This document shows positions 11,403 through 56,146 of a DNA stretch of 64,000 bases, one piece after another. This DNA is from Ashinkailepas kermadecensis (taxonomy: Eukaryota > Arthropoda > Thecostraca > Neolepadidae). Position numbers and translations under genes: made by a program. The stretch's first letter is position 1; every line of letters starts with the position of its first letter. Under the pieces are notes generated by a model, which made no database searches, had not been told where the DNA came from, and saw only the letters and a list, made by a program, of their open reading frames with translations. The stretch spans positions 124,001-188,000 of the forward strand of contig JAOTOM010004277.1 in assembly GCA_034440615.1 (NCBI GenBank), in the 5' to 3' direction.

Positions 11403-13555
11403 GTAAGAAGGCAGAAAATTGATTTGAAAAACAACTATTGTTTGACTGCCTTTCTGTAAAAGACGTAGTGGGAACCATTTAGGAAAGCACTGGTAAGGTA
11501 CCTAGGCACATTAGGTACCAAGGTAAGTACCTATCTATTGTCCAGACTGTAAAGTATGGCACAAGGTTCACTGGGGCACATCAGCCCACAGTGAAAATAT
11601 GCACCAATCCACACCAAGGGTGAGAAATTGACTCCAATCTGCACCCCCACCCCCAATCCATAGCCAGGAATTTGTCATGGCAAATACCTAACATGCTAAG
11701 ATTGGATTGTTAGCCTACTTAATTTGAAACTAATAATTTGAGTTCCACCCATAAGTTATGTTCAGTCAAATTAATTTCACCAAAATTGCATTGCAGGTTA
11801 GGTTGGGCAGTGGGTATCTGGTCACCTAGAGCTAGGTACCTTACCAAGGTAGTTGTTCATATGGGCCCCATTAGGGGCCCACACCCACGTCTCAGGGAGC
11901 CTGCACTGCTTGGGGCACTGACTCCCAGGGGCCCACATCTCTTGTGGGTCCCACATGCTGCTTACCTTACCTTACCTTAAGTACCTATTGTCGGGTAAAA
12001 ATTGCGCCCAAAAGTTGGTCCTGATTATAACAAAACATTACCCTTTCCTTATCTCAGTCCTGTTGATTCAGATTAGAGTCGTTAGTAAAAAGAGAATAAG
12101 GAAAATCACCCACACAAACACACACACAGATGCACATATCACATGCACCCATGCATACACAACACCCACACCCCACACTCACCCAACAAATCTCACCAAA
12201 AGCCAGCACATGCATTTTTAACAGTAGGTGGGTAGAGATCTCTTACCTCTGGACCAGCTCTTCCTTCCTGCCCTTTGTGGATGCATGCGTTTCCCTTAAT
12301 AAGCTTGAAAGTTGAGGTGTTGTGAAACTCCCATACAAATCCCTATCACTATTCAAGTCCATAATTGCGCCTAGTAGCTACCACCGTAACGTGCAGTCAA
12401 TAGCAAAGCACTTGCCAGCTCAGACGCGTATGTTCTACCCAAGCTAGTGGCCAGAGTCCGATAATTGGCGAGTTCCTGGCACACTGTAACCCATGAACAA
12501 CCTTTCTTCAACACAATATTTCCGAAATCCTTGGCCTAAATGACTTGCAACCCTAATAAAAGCCACATGCCAACACCGACTCCCGGTAACCCCACGCAAA
12601 ATGCACAGCAAGGATGGCCGACGCCTCCTCGTCGGGTGACCATTGCGTACAGCGCCGCCCTGGTGGCCAAATCGTAGCTTTCAGACCCCATTGTAACCTC
12701 CGGCCACTGCTCACTTCTATGCAAAACCTCTGCTTTCTCGTGGTGTCTGGCACTTTATAGCACTGAGGGAACAATGTTTTGTATCTTTAACCGCTTGAGG
12801 TCTATCCTAACACCACGATATTGACCTTTTTATCTTTCTAAGGATATTCGAGGACATTGATATAAGGTGACCTTCGATAGCAATTTTCGGACTTGGAACC
12901 AGTCCATTTTGGTTGGGGGGGGGGGAGAGGTCTGGACCTTCCCTTCTTTGGTACCATGCTAATGCTAATTTGTCATTTTCTCCATTCAGTCTGAAAATAT
13001 GCTTTAGAAATATGGACTTGGACCCCCTGGCTTCTTGAGGATTTCCAGCTCTGCACTTCAACATTAGATTCTAAGTCGCCCGCATTCAGAATTTTGAAGG
13101 AGAGCCGGGTTCCTATGTGTAGTGATATCGTCTTGCACATCTGGATCCAAAGCCAGATCATTGAGAAATAAAAATGCCAATATTTCTATTGCTAAGGGAA
13201 GGTGCGCTGTCCTTACCTTGAGTACGCCTCTGGACTTGCTGTTGTGTATTTGAGAACCACTGAGCAGTTCACAACAGCTGACGTCAGTGGGTCACAGACG
13301 AGAGCGTTCGCGTGGTTCGCGTGCAGCGACGGGGACGCCTCAGTTGCACAGCTGTGCGCAGTGGTTGGTTGCCGGTCGCGCAGAGCGCGTACCTGTGTAC
13401 TGTTCCTTTGTTGAGGATGTTGAAGCTGTGAGTGGTGTCAGTCGCGTGTCTTTCGGTGTTGTTTGTTATTGCTTTTGGTGTTAACGGTGATAACGGGTGC
13501 GTAGGTAATATCATCATCTCTTCCTTAGACAAAGAGTTGTAGGTATAAGTATTTA
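11403..13555. other. unassigned DNA
   Basis: No further THAP exon or other gene is recognised. A CA/CACACA-rich stretch lies near 12110-12190, a G run at 12915-12927, and several ACCTTACC/GGTACC-rich short motifs between 11500 and 12000. Confidence 0.4.
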
Positions 13556-14050
13556 CCGGTAAATTTGCAGTCTAAGGTAATTTCTGATTTCTTGGGGTTT
13601 CTTTTTTTAATGAAATGTCTATGAATGTGGCTCAACATGATGTGGCCACTCATTTTCTCTGCAAATGCATAATTTTCAGTTTGGAGGCAAAATAACACAA
13701 AAATGGGCTTGGAGTAGGTAGGTAGGTAGGTAATATAGCATAAAAAGTAATGTTCACAATAAAGCAAAAATATATAACATAACCTAGCCTATGCTTCCAA
13801 ACAAGGAAGCATTTCTTCAATGGAAATTTTCCAAACAATTTTTTCTTTAAAAAAATCAAATTAATCAAACCTGTTTGTGGAGGAAAACTTTTTTTAATTC
13901 CCCAAAATTGTTTTTTTTTTAAATTGCAACAAAGGCCTAACCTAACTTAATTAAACCAAACCTAACCCCTTTGTATGCTTCACAGATATAAAATGTGTGT
14001 AAAACTTGTCTCATGGTTACCTTAAACTGCAGTAATTCCCTTATGCCTAG
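13556..14050 (-). repeat. AT-rich TTAGG-bearing dispersed repeat, minus-oriented copy
   Basis: On the + strand it shows CCTAACCTAACTT and CCAAACCTAACCCC, then TTTGTATGCTT and TGGTTACCTTAAACTGCAGT. The reverse complement matches the segment around 63680-63760 almost block for block, so this is an inverted copy of the family also present at 15650-16434, 19637-20290 and about 63200-64000. The TTAGG-type motifs resemble the arthropod telomere repeat but occur in ones and twos. No protein is encoded. Confidence 0.65.
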
Positions 14051-14139
14051 GCAGGCAGGTAAGTAGCAGGGTGGGAATTAAGGCACTTCTTAAGAGATTC
14101 TATCTCTGAAAACATTTTTGCACTCCGGGTTCATACTGG

Positions 14140-14515
14140 ATAGGATGGGCTTCACGTTGGTAATCTTTACTTTTTGGCTGACACATACTGCCAAGGTTAT
14201 GATTTGTAAAGAGGTGTACAGTGGGGAACAGTGACGTCACAGGAGTCAGGGAGGTGACGTCACAGGAGTCGGGTGTCGGTAAAGATTACCACCTAACCTA
14301 GTCTAAGATAATGTAGCATAATATACAAAATGTATCATAGTATAATATAATCTAACCTAACCTAACCAGAAAACCAGAATCCTCCAAAGCAAATTTTTAG
14401 GCCATGACGTCATGAAATATATCGACATTGTATGCGACACCTCTTTACAAATCATTAACCTTGGCAGTATGTGTTGGCCAAAAGGTAAAGATCACCTTCA
14501 CGTGTACTCAGACAC
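14140..14515. mobile_element. foldback/MITE-like element with ~60-bp inverted arms
   Basis: The stretch 14159-14218 is repeated in inverted orientation at 14437-14498, sharing GGTAATCTTTAC, ACATACTGCCAAGGTTA and TTTGTAAAGAGGTG. The centre (about 220 bp) has two tandem copies of TGACGTCACAGGAGTC and further TGACGTCA-type sites (near 14230, 14254 and 14406). It has no coding capacity, as expected for a non-autonomous DNA element. Target-site duplications were not identified, so the outer limits are approximate. Confidence 0.65.
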
Positions 14516-15649
14516 AAATGTGGGAACAAAGATATCAATAAAAACAAACGCAGAACGACACCCAAAAATAATGCTGGTTATTCCACTTACTGTCACCACT
14601 CAAACTAATCACTTTTTGTAGCAGTCAGCAGCCAGACCACAGCTTCACACACTCCATTAATCTCAACCACCGGAATTGCCGACAACAATGTGCCAACAGC
14701 AACATGCATGATGCGCATGCGCACTGAGAACGCTGTTCTCTGGCTCTGGAGCCATGTCTCTGAATACCTGTGTTCCTGCCACCCTATAGTGGGAAACTGA
14801 CATTTTTAAGAGACGGCTCCGGAGTCCTGGAGGCCACCGATCAGAATTGGCTGCATTAGCGTTTTCTGTTCTGAAATCTGTGTCAATCAATCAATGCAAG
14901 GTATTTTGTATATGATGTCATAACCATTAGCAACTTTGAACACATGGTTAACAGTGTCCACACAAATTAACAGTAAACACAAGACCTTGACTGATCCTTT
15001 GCTTTGATCACATCCAACTGTGGCATGTGCGGCAGCTGAGTTGCGTTCATATTACATGGGAAATTGGCTGCGTAGGTAGGTATGCGCTCTGAGCTGAGGG
15101 TGGAGTGTGAAGTATTTTTGTTTGTTTTTCATATGGCTAGCCTTGTACTGAGACCAGCAGTGAAAGGAAAATGCATTTCTCCTGTGAGTTATAAGAAACG
15201 AAACAGTGCTGATTATTACTGGTCACTGCCGGGTGGTGCCATCCATTGTTCACTTCTTTGTTCATATGTTTTGGCATTTGATTTCACCAAAAATGAGAAT
15301 ATTACTTATGCATATTATGTAGGTACTGATTTAGGTTTTTCCAGTCAGTTACTGATAAACAGATTCCATGCATAAAAAATAATGTCCATGAAAATGTACT
15401 CTGGAAGAAATCGGTATGCACTCCGACTGTCAACCCGGAAAGTAAGTTTCCCACTCTGGTAAGTAGTGGGGCTATCTTACTTACTCAGATCCAATATGCA
15501 TCTTGCACTTAGGTATCATAGTCAAAGGATATCTATGCACCTACCTCTCCAACCAATTTTAGGTCCTCAAAGTCTAGCTAAATATTGCTAGTTTCATGAC
15601 TGTCCTTAGCCATTCCTACCAGTTTGATATTATCAACAAATTTAAATGG
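14516..15649. other. unassigned DNA
   Basis: No gene or complete repeat recognised. A 97-codon open frame (15082-15375, + strand) has no recognisable motif or splice context and is not called. Confidence 0.4.
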
Positions 15650-15960
15650 TAAATATATGCTTTAAGGTTGTTAAAAAATGCAGCACAGCTTAAGTTGACC
15701 TAACCATCCATATCAGAGAAATAGGATTTTTGAAAAAACAATTGGGAAAAATCAACTATTTTATTTTCTCTCAATTTTTCAACTTAATTAATATTACCCA
15801 ACCTAACATAGCACAACCTTTTTTGAAGGGCAAATCTGTTTTTGGGAATAATTTTAAACCAAGTTATATTTTTTTGCCTATGTAAAACTGCCATAACCTA
15901 ACCAAACTAAACCTAACTCCTGTTTTGCCTCATGGAGGTAAAATGTTGGAATTATATAGA
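15650..15960 (-). repeat. TTAGG-bearing dispersed repeat, minus-oriented segment
   Basis: Contains CCCAACCTAACATAG and ATAACCTAACCAAACTAAACC, then GGAGGTAAAAT. These match the reverse complement of the family at 19800-20050 and 63700-63780. Confidence 0.55.
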
Positions 15961-15989
15961 AGACACCCCTAGGTCAATTTTTGGTAAAA

Positions 15990-16434
15990 AATATGTATTC
16001 TGATACTTTCTGGTGTCATTTGAATGAGAATGATCATTTCTTTGCAAAATGACAGCTTTTCATGATGTAAGCAATACCAGTTGAAGTACTTATATCTCTT
16101 ATATCTTATAAATAGTTGCTTTACCAAGAAAAGAACAGCAAATCCTTTCAAATCACCTTCAAAAACACTAGAAAAGCATATTATGCACAATGTAGATAAT
16201 GGTATTTCCCCCTCCAACAAAATAAAGGAAGTGTGGATGGAAAAGTTGATTTGGATGAGATGATGTATAATGAAGAACAATGCAAAATTGCAACAAAAAT
16301 AACCTAACCTAACCTACTGGCATTTAATCACCTCAAAATTACTGATGTTGGATCTCCTAAAACCTGCAGATGTCTGCCTAAAATCTACAGATGTCAGATT
16401 GCCTAAAACCTATGGGTGTTGGATCACTTGGGCA
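15990..16434 (+). repeat. TTAGG-bearing dispersed repeat, plus-oriented segment
   Basis: Aligns co-linearly with about 63230-63650: shared blocks include GTTGAAGTACTT, TTTCACCAAGAAAAGAA-type sequence, a CTCCAACAAAAT block, and AAAACCTATGGRTGTTGGATCA. At 16435 the similarity is interrupted by a LINE insertion; the family appears to resume after 19636. Confidence 0.6.
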
Positions 16435-16453
16435 AGGATAGGAGCTTTGTCTG

Positions 16454-18982
16454 AAAAGGCAACAGCAATAAACTGAGGATAGGAGCTTTGTATCGATCAG
16501 GAACCTTGCCACATTCTCAGCAACTGGAGCTCGATAAAGTGATTTGTGAGGAAATCAGTAGAAACTTTCAGAGGAAATGCCTTATTCTTGGTGACTTTAA
16601 TCTAAAAGGATATGAAAATGTTGGTGTTGGCTCCCCATCATGTAAACTGTTTAGGAAATGCCTTGAAGAGGACTTGTTCTTACACCAGTTTGTAATGGAA
16701 CCAACCAGGCAGGGCTCATTCTTGGACCTTGTCTTCTCAGATTTAAGTGATTTAGTTCAAGACTTGACTGTAGGAGAAACTCTGGGAAGAAGTGATCATA
16801 ACATAGTAAGATTCAAGGCACAGGTAGCAGGGACAATCAAGGATAATTTGGCAAAGATTCCAAATTTTAACAGGGCAGACTTTGACTGCATGAGAGAGGC
16901 TTTAAGTGCCATAAAATGGGAAGAAGAATTCTTTGATTTAAATGCCTGCGACATGTGGGAAAAGTTCAAATCTTACTTGAGGGAAATTCAGATTAGACAT
17001 GTCCCTCAAAAGCAAAGGCTCAAAAGAAGGGTAGGAAAGCCAGCATGGCTTACACCAGATGTGATGAAAGCAATTAAGGCTAAGAAAGATGCATTTAGAG
17101 TATTTAAGGAAGCTTCAAATATCGTAAATCTAAGGTCGTATAAAAAATCTAGAGATGCTGTGAAGCAGAAAATCAGAGCAGCAAAGAGAGCAAAAGAATT
17201 GGATTTGGCTAGGAACTGTAATGGGGACAGTAAAAAGTTCTTTATTTTCTACAAGCTAAGTAAAGTTTCAAGCACAATTGGTCCACTGGAAGTAAATGGG
17301 ACTATATTGAGCGAGGATGGTGAGATGGTTGAGGAGCTGAGCAAGCAGTTTAAATCAGTGTTTACAGTGGAGGATGTGACTAATCTGCCAACCGTGAACC
17401 ACAGTTCAATGACAGGTGATCAGATACACGATGTTGATTTCATTGATAGTGATATTGTTTTCAATTATATCAGAAAAATAAAGCCAAACAAGGCAGCAGG
17501 ACCTGATGGAATTTATGCTGCAGTATTGCAGGAAGCTGAAAAGGAAGTGGCAATTTCACTTAGTATAATATTTTGTAGATCAGTTTCACAAAATGAAATT
17601 CCTACAGATTGGAAACGGGCAAATGTAGTTCCTATTTTCAAGAAAGGAGAAAGAGGGAAAGTTGAAAATTATAGGCCAGTAAGCCTCACATCCCTAGTCT
17701 GCAAGGTACTCGAATCAATTATCAAGGATAGAATAGTTAGTTTTCTGGAAGGAAACAGATTGATTCAAGATACTCAACATGGGTTTAGAAAAGGGCGATC
17801 GTGTCTCACAAATCTCTTGGACTTTTTGAATTTTGCTACAGAACAATTTGATTGGGGAAATCAGGTTGATGTAGCATATCTTGACTTTAGTAAGGCCTTT
17901 AGTAAGGCCTTTGACAAGGTACCCCATAGACGGTTAATGATGCAGCTTCAGGTCCATGGTATTGCAGGTAGCATCCTAAAATGGATAGAGTTGTGGCTTT
18001 CAGATAGACAGCAGAGAGTGATGCTAAATGGTACAAAGTCATCATGGCAAAATGTTCTTAGTGGAGTACTCCAGGGGTCGGTACTGGGGCCACTATTGTT
18101 CATTATATATGTGAATAGCATTGAATGTGGCCTAAGCAGTAAGGTTTTGAAATTTGCGGATGATTTGAAGATCTTTAGGGCAATAACAGGGCACAATGAG
18201 CAGGTTTTGCTGCAGAAAGACTTAGACGAGCTAGTGAAGTGGTCCGAAAAATGGCAAATGAAGTTTAATTTTGATAAGTGCAAAGTCATGCATGTAGGTA
18301 GGCAGCATATGAAGGCTCCATACTTGATGGGTGGCCAAGTACTATCTGTGACTCAGCAGGAGAAGGACTTAGGTGTTATTTTGAACACAAAATTGGGGGC
18401 ATCGGAACAGACCAAAGAAACCAGGAAGAAGGCACTAAGAATGCTTGGGGCAATACAGAGGAATGTGTCATACAAAAGTGAGGAGGTCATCAGGAAGCTT
18501 TACTGTGCATATGTCAGGCCACATTTGGAATACTGTGTCCAAGCTTGGTCCCCTAGTTATGAGAAAGATTGTTGGCTTTTAGAGAGAGTACAAATGAGGG
18601 CAACAAAAATGGTTAATGGTATAGGCAACCTGGCATATGAGGAAAGGTTGAAGAAATTGAATATGTTTTCACTTAGATATGGAAGGCTGAGAGGAGATCT
18701 CATCGAGGTTTTTAATTTGTTCATGGTCAGGAACAGGGATATCTCATGGAAATGTTTGAATTTAACAGAAATGATGCAATTAGAGGTCATCAATTCAAAA
18801 TTAAAGTTAATCACAGCAGGACAAGGTTAAGACAGACTTTCTTCACCAACAGGGTAGTAGAACACTGGAACCAGCTGCCAGGAACTATTGTCAGTAGCAA
18901 CACACTGAACATCTTTAAAAACGGCACAGACAATCATTATAAGAATAGGGGGCTTGTTTTTCTGTATTCCAGGGAGGGTTGA
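16454..18982 (+). pseudogene. LINE ORF2 remnant: endonuclease C-part + reverse transcriptase
   Basis: The reading frame from 16488 runs to 18830 and covers the GDFN and SDHNIV endonuclease motifs and the whole reverse-transcriptase core, including the KFADDLKIF catalytic motif. Lesions relative to the copy at 37738-40740: loss of the 5' part; a 12-bp tandem duplication (17886-17897 and 17898-17909) repeating SKAF; CCC to CTC at 18069-18071, changing the conserved SGVPQG to SGVLQG; and a one-base deletion in an A run near 18714 that throws the last ~90 codons into another frame (continuing at 18746-18982). No initiator codon is present at the truncated start. It is a dead copy, but divergence is very low, so insertion was recent. 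Confidence 0.92.
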
Positions 18983-19028
18983 TCGACAGGGAGGAGTTGG
19001 GAGTTGAGAGGAGTTTGAAATTGTTGAA

Positions 19029-19400
19029 TGTGTTATGCAATAGCAAGTGAGTCTCTTATTAAGTCTAAACGCTTTATAACTTTATATAGGGTGTACCTAG
19101 CAGTGGATTCAGCACCTTCCTTCGGGATGTGATACTGATGAGATTGTCTATGGTAGCACAATGGGTATGATGGGAGGAGTTTGTAATTGTTGAGTGTATT
19201 ATGCAATAGCAAGTGAGTCTCTTATTAAGTCTGAACGCTTTATGAATTTGTGTGGGGTGTGCCTAGCAGTGGATTCGGCACCTTCCTTCGGGATGTGATG
19301 CTGATGAGATTGTCTATGGTGGCACGATGGGTGTGATGGGAGGAGCCTGTGATTGTTGAGGGTGTTATGCGGTAGCAAGTGAGTGGTGCAAGATAGGCTG
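19029..19400 (+). repeat. 166-bp tandem repeat within LINE 3' UTR
   Basis: The motif TATGCAATAGCAAGTGAGT recurs at about 19034, 19200 and (diverged) 19367, giving a period of 166-167 bp with the last unit incomplete. The same repeated 3' UTR is found in the minus-strand copy (37370-37700), so the duplication predates both insertions. Confidence 0.85.
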
Positions 19401-19569
19401 GGATATATAGCTTCCTAGGAACTTGGGATAAGGGATTGATTGGGGTGGGAGTATGTACATTCCTAGTACCTTTTCTAGATAGGCTTAACCCAGACGGGCC
19501 CCTGTGGCTCTTATTAAGCCTTAATACTTTATGACTTTTATGACTTATGACTTGGAACCTATAAATGTT

Positions 19570-19622
19570 GGGCGCTGTATGACCATCGCAGTCGATGCGC
19601 CCCTAAGCCCAAATAACCAACC
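19570..19622 (+). mobile_element. 53-bp tail-only retroinsertion with perfect 14-bp target duplication
   Basis: The 53 bp run from GGGCGCTGTATGACC to AAATAACCAACC and are flanked on both sides by AACCTATAAATGTT (19556-19569 and 19623-19636). The insert consists only of the shared 3' end seen on the LINE fragments at 44279-44325 and 49281-49340. It lies at the tail end of the CR1-like LINE copy. This looks like extreme 5' truncation during target-primed reverse transcription. Confidence 0.88.
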
Positions 19623-19636
19623 AACCTATAAATGTT

Positions 19637-20290
19637 TTATGATCTAATATCTTCCAATATTGAACCCTCTGGTATTATCGTGCTTTAATTTGGTAGCAAG
19701 ACATGTTTCACACACATTTGCATCCATAAAGCAAGCAAATGGGTTGGTGGTGGATTGCTGTTTATGGGCACGTCGACAGCAAGGTCAGAAGCAAATGGGT
19801 TAGGTTTGGTTAGGTTATATTAGCTTAGGTATTTTTTAAGTTTGAATTTTTTTATCACAAATTTTCACCAAAATAATTCGACAAAATTTGGAACTTGTCT
19901 TCTAAAGCAGGTTATGTTAGTTGAGGTTAGGTTTGGTTAGGTTCTTTCATTTGGAAAATTTAAAGAAAATTTATTTCTGGAACTGTTTCTAATTTTTTTT
20001 CTCAAATTCTTTTTCTCAAAGGCAAGTTAGGCTAGGTTAGGTTACGTTGCTTTTTGATTTGCGAAATATTTCTTTTTATGATGTTACTTTAATCAAAGCC
20101 CCTTTTTGGTGTTATTTTGCTCGCAATCTGAAAAGTAAGCATTTGCACAAAACACGAGTGGTCCAATCATTTAGTCACATTTATAAATATTACATTGGAA
20201 ATATAAATTCCAACAATTCATAAAAAACCTTAAAACACAGATGTACTGATCATCTGATATTGACTGATGCCAGATAGTCTAACCTTTGTA
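19637..20290 (+). repeat. TTAGG-bearing dispersed repeat, plus-oriented copy
   Basis: Contains GGGTTAGGTTTGGTTAGGTT, TAGCTTAGGT-TTTTTAAGTTTGA, GGTTATGTTAG and GGTTAGGTTTGGTTAGG. It matches about 63640-64000 in the same orientation and is the apparent continuation of the copy interrupted at 16434. Confidence 0.6.
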
Positions 20291-21223
20291 TCTAAGATAT
20301 TGATGGTGGTTAAAGTGCCACTAGGCACATTTACCACAGCTCACCATTTGTGGCAGCACACAGTGATCATGAAAGAAACAAAATGTTGGTGTTATTCTTA
20401 TTAAAATTTGTAAAGACACTGCAATAGAACACAGCTGAAAGCCAAGGTAGCTTAAGCATGGCTTCACTTGGCAATTGGTGCATACCCAAAGGAAACATAC
20501 ATACCCAAAGGAAACATAAATTGGGTGATCTTGTTGTTCTGCACAATATACATAATAATATTTGATGTATATTTAATTTGGATGTTTCAATATCTATTTC
20601 TGGAAATATTGTCAATATATGGGTAACCTTTTGCTTGTATTGTTTGGTAAACAAAATTCCATGAACTTGTGAAAATATATATTAAAAATCATAACCAAAA
20701 AACATGAATACTTCTTACTAACATGAGAATGACAAAAACATGACATCACCAAAACTAAGCTTGTCTGCAGGCTCAACAGTAGGTGTTGGGCTTTTAAATG
20801 GGAATGTGTCATCTATATATGATTTCCCCAAGTGATGGTGGAGGGAAGGAGTTGCTAGGTAAGCTTGAACAAGTCCAGTGCATTCATTTTTTCCTGATTT
20901 GTTCTCAGGGGCATGTAAATACCAAGATATGTATAACTCGTCTTGTGTATACATTAAAGCACAATACCATTAAAACACATGTTTTTCAGCCTTGCCTCAA
21001 TATTGTTCACAAAGACATGTGGACCTAGAATGAATGGTAAAAGTGCAGGTTTGCATTGAGTAGTAATGGAGGTTCATGTCATGTTTGGCTTTGTTTTACT
21101 ATGCAAACATGAAGAGCAAGGTGTTGTCCAATTTTGTTGATTTCTAGCATTATACCAGTGATATATAGAGGTTCAATCTTACCTTCACCTCTGCACCATT
21201 AGAAAGCATGCACTGATATTCTT
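20291..21223. other. unassigned AT-rich DNA
   Basis: No gene recognised. A short local duplication of CATACCCAAAGGAAACATA occurs near 20480-20520. Confidence 0.4.
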
Positions 21224-22155
21224 TTAACACGCGCACTGGAGGGGGGGGCGAAATCCGCCCACCCCTCCGGTTTTTCGCAAATAACTGCAAATTTTACCGG
21301 TCGATATACGCGATTTTCGGTGTACCTGCTTAGAAATGAACGGCGCGCCGTTTAAAGCAAGAAAAATGGAAATCGGCCGAACATTTTTGAAGTTAGGGGC
21401 TGCTAAAGTCAAAACAATGTTATAGCGCCAGACCACAAAAATCGGCGCTGATGCGCTTCCAGTATACTGACAAAAGGGAAGTGTTCTAGGCAACACTAGC
21501 GACTTGTTTGATGCATATTGATATGCTGTATAGTTTCAAGGTCATGTTAGGTCACCAAGGTCAAGTCAGGTCAAGTTCATGACAGGTTAATGGAACCAAA
21601 CTTGATCAACTGGAATGTTGCCATAAATGCACTACTGGTTGTCATTTGTACTGTTTGTCATTGCGTTTCCATACTTTATTCATGTACTTCACTCCCTTCT
21701 TCACGAAGCCGATTGCTCCGAGCTGCCCAACGGAGCAGTCGGGCGGGCGGCCGGTTCCGGTAACTGGAACAGGTAACTGACCTGATAAAGTGGTGCTATA
21801 TAGGTGACCTGAGGTCAAATGTTGGATCTAGCATCTGCATTGCATCATTAGTAATGTCCAAAACATCATTGATGCCCATTTTTGAGCATTTAAACACAAT
21901 CACAGCGATCCATAACGATGACAAGCCAAGCCACGCAAAACCGGAAAATATTGCCAATCTGACCTCATTTGACCTTGAAGATATCGACCTAAGGTCACGA
22001 AAATTGCACACAATAGAGTTCACTACCGTGCCCATCCGTCCTGCGAATTTCGTTCCCCCAGCTTTACTAGGAGCCGAGATCTTAGGGGGGGCGGAATCCG
22101 CCCCCCCCCCCTCCAGTGCGCGTAATTCTCAGAGGCCCTCCAGGGCGCGTGTTAA
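21224..22155 (-). mobile_element. TTAA-flanked AGGTCA-rich non-autonomous element, copy 1
   Basis: Bounded by TTAA at 21224-21227 and 22152-22155. The termini are inverted: CACGCGCACTGGAGGG at the left and the complement of CACGCGCCCTGGAGGG at the right, followed by G-run/C-run hairpins (for example 22085-22110). The right end carries a second nested copy of the terminal motif. Read in reverse, its ends and the block CCCCCCTAAGATCTC match the element at 59811-60830. The interior has about nine AGGTCA/TGACCT half-sites, including TCAAGGTCA (21536-21544, and inverted at 21970-21978) and TGACCTGAGGTCA (21805-21817). No transposase is encoded. TTAA flanks suggest piggyBac-type mobilisation; this is inference. 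Confidence 0.72.
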
Positions 22156-22262
22156 AGCTTGTACGCACTTTTCAGATAAACTTCATCAGTCAGAGGGTGC
22201 TGCCAAGCAGAGTCCAGTGTAATTCAAACTGAAGAGCACATGTGATCCATTCTCTTTGCAAG

Positions 22263-55416
<33,154 letters not shown>

Positions 55417-56146
55417 CCAGGTGGGTACAGGAGCAAGTAGGTGTTGTGGTCAGACCAGTACAGAGGTCACCGAGTGCTGTGACCAGGTCAGTGCAGGGTT
55501 CACCGAACGTGATGGTACCTGTATAGTAGGTATGTTCATTTTTGCGAAGTTAAAAGTTATAGCTTCTCAAACCGGCTCATCCCATTATTTTAGCCGTTTT
55601 GCGTCCATTGGCTCCAAAATTTATAAATTTTATTTCGTGGGTCGCCCAGGAAGCCTAAAATTATAATTTTATAGTTTGAACTATTTTGCTATCTTGAGAA
55701 CTAATGAAGATAACTATTTCAAACTGCAGTTCTTGAAATGTCGCTTACAATCAAAATGGTGGTGCAATTCGTACATAGTGACATGGTGGTGCAATTCGTA
55801 GTTTGAAACTCGTATTCATTTTAAGACTGTATGCTGGCTTTTCTCAACCTATTGGCATTAATGTATCTTACGGTGCTTCAGCAAAGTTCTCAAAGAAACG
55901 TGCATGGAAAGTCTGCCTTACATAGACTACACGGTCACCCGGTGTTGTGATAGTCATGTTAGGTGGGGAAAGAAATGGAATATGCACGCGATAGTCATGT
56001 TCCAAATTTACATAATTGCAGCGAATTGAGTATGGTTTTCGGCCAGCATGTCATTTAGCTATTATGGGCAAGGTAAAACAACTTATGAACGCAAATATAT
56101 AATATGTGCATAATTTTAAAGTGCCGATCGAGACGTGAGAGCTAAG
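55417..56146. other. lipin 3' flank / probable 3' UTR
   Basis: AT-rich DNA after the stop codon; no further coding sequence. A short GACATGGTGGTGCAATTCGT-type duplication lies at about 55760-55800. Confidence 0.5.

Larger units (their letters stand above)
16435..19555 (+). mobile_element. CR1-like LINE, 5'-truncated copy
   Basis: Nearly identical to the 3' part of the full-length element at 37166-42240 (opposite strand). Homology begins at about 16454, inside the endonuclease region, so roughly the first third of the element is missing. Just before the junction, 16435-16450 duplicates 16 bp of the element itself (also at 16476-16491). The 3' UTR (18983-19555) carries about three units of a 166-bp repeat and ends in an octamer-type tail related to (ACTTTATG)n, the kind of 3' end typical of CR1-superfamily elements. 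Confidence 0.93.

Noticed and set aside
16454..18982. Functional LINE ORF2 in the plus-strand copy
   Set aside because: 5' truncation, a one-base deletion near 18714, a 12-bp duplication and a changed conserved proline; annotated as a pseudogene.
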